Under the pieces are notes generated by a model that saw only the letters and a program-made list of their open reading frames with translations, was not told where the DNA came from and made no database searches. The translations under genes and the position numbers were made by a program. Shown piece after piece: positions 8,337 to 14,581 of a stretch of 23,690 nucleotides of DNA. The DNA lies in IMG/VR virus record IMGVR_UViG_3300031212_000021, positions 1-23,690 of that record, one strand, 5' to 3'. Numbering within the stretch: the first letter of the stretch is position 1; each line of letters opens with the position of its first letter. This DNA is from a virus.

Positions 8337-8358
8337 CGAATAACCGGAGGAATTGACC

Positions 8359-8742
8359 ATGGCCGCAACTGGCGGAAGCATTGAATCGATTACGCTGGAC
8401 GGCCGGAACTTCCCGGTCGCCGCAGACGCCGAAGCGCAGCGCAAGTTGGGCGGCTTCGAAAACGAAGTGCAAGCCAACGGCAACGGCACCGCCCGTCTTA
8501 TCAAGACCCGCGTGCCCCTGTCGCTGGACGGCATGACCCTGGAAGTGGACGACGCCCGCGGGGACCATGAGTTTTTGCAGAACTTGTCGAACCGCTTTGA
8601 CTACTTCCCGGTAGCGATTACCTACGCGTCCGGGGTAACGTTCCAGGGCACCGCGCAAATTACCGGTGAACTGCAAGCAAGCAGCCAGAACGCCACCGCG
8701 GCCGTGTCGCTGATGGGCCCGGGCATTCTGACCGCACAGTAA
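8359..8742 (+). CDS. Tail tube protein, Mu gpM-like
   Basis: Forms the inner tube through which DNA passes. 127 residues (Mu gpM about 118). An in-frame TTG at 8353 exists, but ATG 8359 has GGAGG (8346-8350) at the right distance. The sequence IESITLDGRNFPVAADAEAQRKLGGFENEVQANGNG is the typical Mu-type tube opening; the remainder is strongly beta (SLDGMTLEVDDARGD, FPVAITYASGVTFQGTAQITGELQ). It immediately follows the sheath gene, the universal order in contractile tails. The stop is followed by a structured intergenic region. Confidence 0.9.
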   Translation: MAATGGSIESITLDGRNFPVAADAEAQRKLGGFENEVQANGNGTARLIKTRVPLSLDGMTLEVDDARGDHEFLQNLSNRFDYFPVAITYASGVTFQGTAQITGELQASSQNATAAVSLMGPGILTAQ

Positions 8743-8758
8743 GAGCGACGGGGGCACT

Positions 8759-8812
8759 GTGCCGTTCGGGACGCCCTACCCTTCGCCTCGGCTTCGGCCG
8801 GGGGAACGGCAC
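8759..8812 (+). promoter_or_regulatory. Three-way-junction RNA structure between tube and chaperone genes
   Basis: The 91-base gap between tube and chaperone genes folds well. An outer perfect 9-bp stem pairs GTGCCGTTC (8759-8767) with GAACGGCAC (8804-8812). Directly inside its 3' arm is a second hairpin, CCTCGGC-TTCG-GCCGGGG (8786-8803), 7 bp with a stable cUUCGg loop. A short GGG-ACG-CCC element (8768-8776) can fill the third branch. No T-run follows, so it is not an intrinsic terminator. It ends 21 bases before the chaperone ATG and could set chaperone expression relative to sheath and tube, or mark an mRNA end. Structure seen by pairing; role inferred. Confidence 0.6.
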
Positions 8813-8833
8813 CCACTCAATAGGGCAAAAACC

Positions 8834-9256
8834 ATGGATACGAAAGAGAACCCGGTGGCACTTGAAGTGGCCGAGGCGGAGTTCGACCGCTTCGCCGATG
8901 AAATGGACCTGGACCTGGACACGTCCCTGATGGACGCCGAAGACCTGGCCCAGTTCGCAAAACAGAAACGTCGGATCCTTCGCGCGATGGAGCGCGGCGA
9001 CCTGACGGTGAATGAGGGCGGCGAAGCGGTATACACGCCCAGCAACGCCCGGTCGAAGCATAGCGACCCCATCACGTTTCACGAACGCACCGGCGCTTCG
9101 CTTATGGCGATGGACGGGAAGAAAAAGGGCCACGACGTTGCGAAAACCTACGCCGTTATGTCCGATATGTGCAGGGTCCACCCGAACGTTTTTGCGGGCC
9201 TGGCCGGCAACGATGCGAAGGTATGCGAGGCGCTTTTCGCGCTTTTAATGGACTAG
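8834..9256 (+). CDS. Tail assembly chaperone, first reading frame
   Basis: 140 residues. The frame is open upstream to 8759, but that part codes through the stem-loop; ATG 8834 has AGGG upstream and gives a sensible acidic N-terminus (MDTKENPVALEVAEAEFDRF). Tail assembly chaperones coat the tape measure before tube polymerisation; they are small, acidic, helical and placed just before the tape measure gene, as this one is. Visible segments: DLAQFAKQKRRILRAMERGDLTVNEGGEAVYTP (about 40-72), then FHERTGASLMAMDGKKKGHDVAKTYAVMSDMC (about 81-113). The final codons CTT TTC GCG CTT TTA ATG GAC TAG lie in a zone where a -1 shift would enter the next frame (separate entry). Confidence 0.7.
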   Translation: MDTKENPVALEVAEAEFDRFADEMDLDLDTSLMDAEDLAQFAKQKRRILRAMERGDLTVNEGGEAVYTPSNARSKHSDPITFHERTGASLMAMDGKKKGHDVAKTYAVMSDMCRVHPNVFAGLAGNDAKVCEALFALLMD

Positions 9257-9465
9257 TCGGGGTTCCGTTGGTTCGGGTGGGTGCGGACTTTAAGCACCCC
9301 CAGCGGGGCCATATAGCGGACCGGGTATACGGCGAAATGCTTTTGCAGGTTTGCAGGGACTACCCGGGGTTGCCCGACCCACGTACACTAAAAGCCCGGG
9401 AGATTCGTTTTTTCTACGAGGGGCTCCGGGGCGAACTCACAGAGCACTCGAAGCCGAAGGGGTAA
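9244..9465 (+). CDS. Tail assembly chaperone, -1 frame extension
   Basis: After the chaperone stop the -1 frame is open to 9465 and reads as real protein: VGVPLVRVGADFKHPQRGHIADRVYGEMLLQVCRDYP in pieces, then DPRTLKAREIRFFYEGLRGEL near the end, a motif seen in small proteins just before tape measure genes in Mu-like phages. It has no good ATG start. A -1 slip at G-CTT-TTA (9241-9247), or at the similar G-CTT-TTC nine bases earlier, would join it to the first frame, giving a protein of about 210 residues. Two-frame chaperones made this way are conserved in tailed phages (Xu, Hendrix and Duda). The alternative is separate initiation at TTG 9268 or GTG 9277, for which GGGG at 9259 is a possible site. 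The slip heptamer is not canonical, so the mechanism is uncertain; the coding frame is not. Confidence 0.65.
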   Translation, partial: FNGLVGVPLVRVGADFKHPQRGHIADRVYGEMLLQVCRDYPGLPDPRTLKAREIRFFYEGLRGELTEHSKPKG

Positions 9466-9468
9466 AGC

Positions 9469-11163
9469 ATGGCGGGCCGCTTTTCAGTAGAAGCAGTATT
9501 TAAAGCGGTGGACCGCGTAACCGCCCCGGTTTCGCGTATGCAGACGAAGGTTCGGAAGTTCACCCGTGCTATGTCGCGCGGGTTGCGGTCCGCTGATCGT
9601 GCCGTTAGTCGCCTGGTTGGAAAGATGGGCAAGGGGGCGGCGCGGGTTGCAAAGTTCGGCGGCGCAATCCTGGCCGTCGGTTCCGCCGCGGCGGTTACCG
9701 CATTAAACCGAACGGCCGACGCGGCCGACGAACTGGCGAAGCAATCGCGGCGCCTTCAGTTCCCCATTGAAGACCTGCAAGAATGGAAGTTTGTGGCAGA
9801 GCAGTCCGGCGTATCCACGGGCCTTCTGGACAAGTCCCTGGGCGCGTTTTCGAAGCGTCTAGGCGAAGCCAAAGGCGGAATGGGCCCGCTAGTCACCGGC
9901 CTCAAAAAGATAAACCCGCAGCTTTTAAAGCAACTGCAGGGGACCGACGACGTGGCCAAAGCGTTCGAGATATACATCGACGCGATGCGCAACGCGGACA
10001 GTGCCACCGAAAAAGCCGCCCTGGCAAACGCGGCGTTCAGCCGGCAAGGTTTGAAGCTCGTCAACATTGCCGACAATAGTTCCGAAGCCATTGCCGCCCT
10101 TCGCAAAGAGCAGAACGAGAACGGCAACATAACCATGGCCCAGGCCAAAGCCGCCGAGGCTTACAACGACGCGGCGAACAGCTTAAAGCGCAGCCTGATG
10201 GGGCTGTTGCAGCAGGTGATACTCCCGATGACCCCCGCGATAACGAAGACCCTGAGCAAGTGGCGCGAGTGGATAGTGGCCAACAAAGACCTGATACGCA
10301 CCCGAATCACCGAGTTCCTGAAGGGCCTGTGGTCGCGTCTAAAAGCCGTGACCCGGGCGGTTATCGAGTTTAACGACAAGTACGACATAGCCGAAATGTT
10401 GGGCGCGGGCCTTGACAAGATAGGGAAGTTCGCGTCGTTTGTTGAGCGCAACGGCGAGATGATTTTCAAGATGGTAGCCGCTTTTGTCGCAGCGTCGGCC
10501 GCCCTGAAAGTGTTTTCAGCGATAATGGCGGTCGTTAACCTGGTCATGCTGGCGAACCCTATAACGTGGATAGTTCTGGGCATCGTGGCCCTGATCGCGG
10601 CTATCGTTGCGGCCGTCGTGTACTGGGACGAAATCAAGGCGGCTATGTCGTCGTTTGCCGCGTCGGTTATGAGTGACGTGGCGCCGGCAATCGACTGGCT
10701 TAAAAGCGGCGCGGAGAAAGTGACCGGCGCCTGGTCGGTCGTGTCCGATTTCTTCGCGGAGCTATGGGCCGGAGTGACCGCCAGCTTTTCAGACGCCTGG
10801 TCGATGATCAGCGGCATTGTGGACAAAGTAATGGGCGCCGTTAACGTCGTGAAGAACGCCGCCGGCAAGGTTTCCGACTTCGGTTCTGGCGTGGTGGATT
10901 CGACGACGGGCGCGGTGAAGAACGCAGCGTCCGGCGTTGCCGGTTTCTTTGGGTTCGGGGACGACGAAGAGAAGAAACAGCCCTCCGGAGGCCAAAGCGC
11001 GGCCGTGGTTCAAAGCCCGCAGGAGCGCGTCGCCCGTTCAATCGAAGAGCGCCGCCAGACCAGTTCGGCGGAAGTAACCATACGGGATGAAAGCGGCCGC
11101 GCGGAAGTAACCAAAGGCAGCATGGGCGCCGGCGTATCGCTACAACGAACGGGGGCCCTATAA
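9469..11163 (+). CDS. Tail tape measure protein
   Basis: Sets tail length and leaves the tube at DNA ejection. Ribosome site AAGGGG (9457-9462). 564 residues; at the usual 1.5 angstrom per residue this suggests a tail near 85 nm. The N-terminal 60 residues are very basic (VRKFTRAMSRGLRSADRAVSRLVGKMGKGAARVAK in pieces). A hydrophobic stretch lies at about 63-79, a long helical region follows (80-330), and a strong membrane-like block at about 331-386 contains MAVVNLVMLANPITWIVLG and IVALIAAIVAAVVYW, the segment thought to insert in the inner membrane at infection. The C-terminus carries DEEKKQPSGGQS and is charged. Stop overlaps the next ATG (TAATG). No lysozyme or peptidase domain is seen. 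Confidence 0.9.
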   Translation: MAGRFSVEAVFKAVDRVTAPVSRMQTKVRKFTRAMSRGLRSADRAVSRLVGKMGKGAARVAKFGGAILAVGSAAAVTALNRTADAADELAKQSRRLQFPIEDLQEWKFVAEQSGVSTGLLDKSLGAFSKRLGEAKGGMGPLVTGLKKINPQLLKQLQGTDDVAKAFEIYIDAMRNADSATEKAALANAAFSRQGLKLVNIADNSSEAIAALRKEQNENGNITMAQAKAAEAYNDAANSLKRSLMGLLQQVILPMTPAITKTLSKWREWIVANKDLIRTRITEFLKGLWSRLKAVTRAVIEFNDKYDIAEMLGAGLDKIGKFASFVERNGEMIFKMVAAFVAASAALKVFSAIMAVVNLVMLANPITWIVLGIVALIAAIVAAVVYWDEIKAAMSSFAASVMSDVAPAIDWLKSGAEKVTGAWSVVSDFFAELWAGVTASFSDAWSMISGIVDKVMGAVNVVKNAAGKVSDFGSGVVDSTTGAVKNAASGVAGFFGFGDDEEKKQPSGGQSAAVVQSPQERVARSIEERRQTSSAEVTIRDESGRAEVTKGSMGAGVSLQRTGAL

Positions 11164-12407
11164 TGGCTTGGTTGGATAGACTAAACGAGGCGGCCTACAC
11201 GTCGCCAGGCGGCACCCGGCAGACCTTCGAGTATGAAGACGTGCGGAGTGAATTTGATAAAAAAACCGGGGCGTTTGGTTTTGTAGACGCTAACGGCACC
11301 TACGTCCAGGACCGCGGCAACACGGGTCGCCGGTACCCGTTGCGCTTGTTTTTCTGGGGCCCAGATTACGACATTGCTGCAGCGTCATTCGAAGCGCTGT
11401 TGCTTGAGCGTGGCGCGGGTCGCCTTGAGCACCCCGCCTACGGCACCGTGGACGTGGTGCCGTTCGGTACCATTACGCGCCGGGACGACCTAAAGAGCGC
11501 CGGCAACCAGGCGGTGCTGGAAGTCATTTTCTTTGAAACTATCGGCATTATTTACCCGACCGGCCAGACCGACCCGGGTTCTTCGGTCCTGTCCGCCGTG
11601 GATGCGTACAACGCGGCCGTGTCGGAGCAGGTAGCCAGCGCCCTGGACTTGACCGCCCCGGCGTCCCTGGTAACGTTTAAAAGCACGTACGACGGGCTGT
11701 TAGAAACCGCCGAAGCGGGCCTGCGGGCGCTGGCCGACACCCAGGAAGCCGGCCAGCGGCAATTCGACGCAATAAGCGAATCGATAAACCGGGGCATTGA
11801 TGTCCTGGTTGCTACGCCGCTTGACCTGATTTTCCAGACCACTCTTTTGATTCAATCGCCGGCCCGTTCTTTGTCGGCCATATCCGCCCGCCTGGATGCG
11901 TACAAAGACTTGGCCGCGTCGCTTTTAACTGGCACCGGTGCCGCGGTACCCGCCAGCCCAGGCGTGCAAGACGCCAATGCGTTCTACGCCCGGGAGGCGT
12001 TCGCGTCGTCTTATGTTAGCGGTTCCGTGGTGTCGGCGGTGAACGCCCGGTTCGAAACCAAAGCCGCCGCCCTGACCGCCGCCGAGTCGATACTTGGCCA
12101 GCTTGCAGACGTTGAAGCGTGGCGCGAAGGTAACTACGCGGCCCTTGGCGCGATAGACACGGGCAGGGCGTACCAAAGGCTGCAGGAAGCCGTGGCGCTA
12201 ACCGCCGGCTTTCTCGTTGAAATATCGTTCTCGCTCAAACAGGAACGGGCCGTAGTCCTGGACCGGGCGCGAACCATCGTGGACCTTTCGGCGGAGCTTT
12301 ACGGGTCCGTGGACGACCAGCTAGATTTTCTTATTAATTCGAACAATCTGACCGGGTCGGAAATTTTAGAACTACCGAAGGGGCGCCGCATTGTTTATTA
12401 CGTCTAA
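11163..12407 (+). CDS. Mu gpN-like tail protein (DNA circularisation N-terminal family)
   Basis: 414 residues. The first 130 carry the family signature: WLDRLNEAAYTSPGGTRQTFEYEDVRSEFDKKTGAFGF in pieces, then DRGNTGRRYPLRLFFWGPDYD and RLEHPAYGTVDVVPFGTITRRDDL. Pfam names this domain after a supposed role of Mu gpN in DNA circularisation, but in contractile tails the protein sits at the baseplate centre, connecting hub and tube. Residues about 150-400 are helical, rich in Ala, Leu and Ser, with several heptad-like stretches, consistent with an oligomeric ring. Located after the tape measure and before the hub, exactly as N precedes P in Mu. The end overlaps the hub start by 17 bp. Confidence 0.85.
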   Translation: MAWLDRLNEAAYTSPGGTRQTFEYEDVRSEFDKKTGAFGFVDANGTYVQDRGNTGRRYPLRLFFWGPDYDIAAASFEALLLERGAGRLEHPAYGTVDVVPFGTITRRDDLKSAGNQAVLEVIFFETIGIIYPTGQTDPGSSVLSAVDAYNAAVSEQVASALDLTAPASLVTFKSTYDGLLETAEAGLRALADTQEAGQRQFDAISESINRGIDVLVATPLDLIFQTTLLIQSPARSLSAISARLDAYKDLAASLLTGTGAAVPASPGVQDANAFYAREAFASSYVSGSVVSAVNARFETKAAALTAAESILGQLADVEAWREGNYAALGAIDTGRAYQRLQEAVALTAGFLVEISFSLKQERAVVLDRARTIVDLSAELYGSVDDQLDFLINSNNLTGSEILELPKGRRIVYYV

Positions 12408-13614
12408 CGCCGGTGACACGTTTGAAAGCTTATCGCGCCGGGCGTACGGCACAGAGAAGTTCGCCCAGAACTTAGCGCAAGCGAACCCCGGCGTCCTGGA
12501 ACCGGTGGCACCGGGCACCGTCGTCACTATCCCGCAGATACCCGGCGACCCTACAAACAGCCCCACCCAGGCGCCGGCCGGCGACCCTAACGAAGTGGCG
12601 GTCCTGGTGGACGGCGTCCGCTTTCGCTTTTGGTCGGAACTTCGCCTGACCCGTTCAATGGACAGCATGGACACCCTGGAATTTACCGCGCCGTTCGAAC
12701 CGGACGACCCGGCGTTCCGGGAAACGTTCCGGCCTTTCAGCTTTAAGCCGCTTGTCGTGACCGTGGGCGGCGTCCCGCTATTTACCGGAACGCTTGTGGG
12801 GGTCGTCCCTTCGGTGTCCGGAGATAGCACCACAGTGGCAGTGTCGGGCTATTCGCGGCCGGGCGTTCTGGAAGATTGCACCCAGCCGGCGTCCGCCCCC
12901 GTCGAATTTAACGCCCAGGACCTACCCGGCATTGCGTCGTCTATTTGCCAGCCTTTCGGCATTGCGGCCGCGTTTAGCGGGCCGGGCGGCGCCGCATTCG
13001 AACGGGTAGCGGTTGAAACGGGCGAAAAAGTCATGGGGTTCCTGGGCGAACTGGCGCGCCAACGCGGTCTGGTTATATCCAGCGACCCAGACGGCCGCGC
13101 GCTTTTCCAGCGTTCCGTAAAGCCCGGGCAGCCGGTGGCCGTACTTCGCCAGGGCGCTTCGCCGGTCCTGGGCGTGTCGGCGTTCTTTTCGCCGCAACAA
13201 TACTACAGCCACATAACTGGCCTGGAGTCGGTCGTGATCGGTACCGGCGGTTCGCAGTACACCGTCCGCAACCCATACCTGGCCGGCGTGGTTCGCCCCT
13301 TGACGTTCAAAAGTCCCGACACCGAAGGCGGCACCATTAAAGAGTCTGTGGAAGCAAAAGCGGGTCGAATGTTCGGCAACATGGCCGCCTACGGTTTGCA
13401 AGTAAGCACCTGGCGCGACCCGGCGGGCGCGCTTTGGCGGCCTAATACCACCCTAAAGCTAGAAGCCCCGGGCGCCATGATCTATTCAAGTTATGAATTT
13501 GTGGTGCGTTCGGTCCGTTTTGACAGCGAAACCGACAGCGAAACCGCGGAACTCGACCTGGTTCTTCCGGGTTCGTTTAGCGGCGAAATACCGGAGTCGA
13601 TGCCTTGGGACTAA
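12391..13614 (+). CDS. Baseplate hub protein, Mu gpP-like, with N-terminal LysM/gpX-like domain
   Basis: Central hub of the baseplate (gp27-like) that holds the spike. The start is TTG 12391, inside the preceding gene, supported by AAGGGG about seven bases upstream and by the N-terminal domain it begins. Residues 1-50 (GDTFESLSRRAYG, then QANPGVLEPVAPGTVVTIP) match the LysM-like P2 tail protein X pattern: GDT start, YG, ANPG, PGT and a final hydrophobic strand. A Pro-rich linker (about 52-66) leads to the hub: VLVDGVRFRFWSELRLTRSMDSMDTLEFTAPF in pieces, FTGTLVGVVPS, AVSGYSRPGVLEDCTQP, and later RPLTFKSPDTEGG and VRSVRFDSETDSETAELDLVLPG. In P2 the X domain is a separate gene; here it is fused. 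407 residues (Mu gpP about 379). Confidence 0.85.
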   Translation: MFITSNAGDTFESLSRRAYGTEKFAQNLAQANPGVLEPVAPGTVVTIPQIPGDPTNSPTQAPAGDPNEVAVLVDGVRFRFWSELRLTRSMDSMDTLEFTAPFEPDDPAFRETFRPFSFKPLVVTVGGVPLFTGTLVGVVPSVSGDSTTVAVSGYSRPGVLEDCTQPASAPVEFNAQDLPGIASSICQPFGIAAAFSGPGGAAFERVAVETGEKVMGFLGELARQRGLVISSDPDGRALFQRSVKPGQPVAVLRQGASPVLGVSAFFSPQQYYSHITGLESVVIGTGGSQYTVRNPYLAGVVRPLTFKSPDTEGGTIKESVEAKAGRMFGNMAAYGLQVSTWRDPAGALWRPNTTLKLEAPGAMIYSSYEFVVRSVRFDSETDSETAELDLVLPGSFSGEIPESMPWD

Positions 13615-14147
13615 TCGGCCGCGTTCTGTCTTTCGTTAGAACTTCACGCAACGCCGCCCAGGTGGCCGACGTGAAAATGGACCCGGGCGGCGGCGGCGTG
13701 AACGTTACGGCGGAGCACTTCGCGCCCCCGGGCGATGACGCGTTCCCGCTAGGCACCGACTACGTATACGCCGGCGCAACCCCGCAACGCGGACGGGTCG
13801 CCGCCGTAGGGTATATTGACCCCCTAAACGCGCCCAAAGCGCGGAGGGGCGAAAAGCGCATATACTCCCGCGACTCCGCCGGCGCGGTGGTCGCCGACCA
13901 CTGGCTGAAAGCCGACGGTTCGGTAGTTACTGAAAACGAGAACGGGTCTGTGACGCTGGGCGCGGACGGGTCTATACTGGCGCAAAACGCGGACGGGTAT
14001 TTTGAACTGCAAGCGGGCGGGGCTTTTGTCGCAAACGGGGCAACGGCAACAACCGACGGCGATTTTGTAACCTCGGACGGGGTGAGCCTTCGGGACCACA
14101 CGCACATCGGGAACTTTGGATCACCAACCAGCAAACCAATTATTTAA
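13605..14147 (+). CDS. Baseplate spike protein, Mu gp45-like
   Basis: Cell-puncturing spike at the tip of the tail. TTG 13605 is taken as start: GGAG (13593-13596) lies eight bases upstream and the next in-frame ATG is only at codon 25, inside the conserved domain. 180 residues. The N-terminal OB-like part contains VADVKMDPGGGGVNVTAEHFAPPGDDAFPLGTDYVYA in pieces; this is followed by a repeated beta-helix-like stretch (VTENENGSVTLGADGSILAQNADGYFELQAGG in pieces). The C-terminus DHTHIGNFGSPTSKP has the His-x-His of Mu gp45 and P2 gpV, whose trimer coordinates iron at the needle apex. Overlaps the hub stop by 10 bp. Confidence 0.88.
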   Translation: MGLIGRVLSFVRTSRNAAQVADVKMDPGGGGVNVTAEHFAPPGDDAFPLGTDYVYAGATPQRGRVAAVGYIDPLNAPKARRGEKRIYSRDSAGAVVADHWLKADGSVVTENENGSVTLGADGSILAQNADGYFELQAGGAFVANGATATTDGDFVTSDGVSLRDHTHIGNFGSPTSKPII

Positions 14148-14159
14148 AGGTGTTTAAAA

Positions 14160-14567
14160 ATGGCAATCGCATACGTTACGGCATTAAGGAACTCAAGAAT
14201 GGCGGAAGTAACGGCAGAAATCGACGCCGGGTCCGCCGGCGGAACCATCAAAATTTACAACGGGACGCGGCCCGCGACGGGCGGATCGGCAACGACTTTG
14301 CTGGCGGAACTGACTTTTGCCAGCACTTCTTTCGGTGCGCCTTCGTCCGGGCGCATTACCGCCAACACTATCAGCCCCGACACCGACGCCAACGCGACCG
14401 GAACGGCAAGCTGGTTTAGAATAGCGGGCTCGAACGGGGCTTTTGTGGCGGACGGCACCGCGGGTTTAACTGGGTCGGGGGCTGACCTAGAATTAAATTC
14501 CGTTAGTATTGGCGCCGGGCAAAGAGTAGAGGTGACTTCTTTTTTAATTACCGAAGGCAACCCATAA
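14160..14567 (+). CDS. Conserved phage structural-type protein of unknown function
   Basis: 135 residues, ribosome site AAAGG (14146-14150). The layout is one N-terminal helix (AYVTALRNSRMAEVTAEIDAG, in the pattern 'short amphipathic helix then Gly-rich strand') followed by a beta domain: GGTIKIYNGTRPATGG, TTLLAELTFASTSFGAP, ITANTISPDTDANATGTASWFRI, and a final INTSISAGQ-like strand ending VEVTSFLITEGNP. I recognise this pattern from many small hypothetical proteins in phage tail gene clusters, but no role is established that I can name. It lies between the gp45-like spike and the repeat protein, in a place where Mu has no gene, so it may decorate the baseplate or bind the fibre. The A+T content is somewhat higher than in its neighbours. 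Confidence 0.7.
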   Translation: MAIAYVTALRNSRMAEVTAEIDAGSAGGTIKIYNGTRPATGGSATTLLAELTFASTSFGAPSSGRITANTISPDTDANATGTASWFRIAGSNGAFVADGTAGLTGSGADLELNSVSIGAGQRVEVTSFLITEGNP

Positions 14568-14581
14568 AAAAGGCGTAGGCT

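Noticed and set aside
9469-11163. Peptidoglycan hydrolase domain in the tape measure protein
   Set aside because: No lysozyme, NlpC/P60 or M23 motif was seen; only helical and membrane-like segments.
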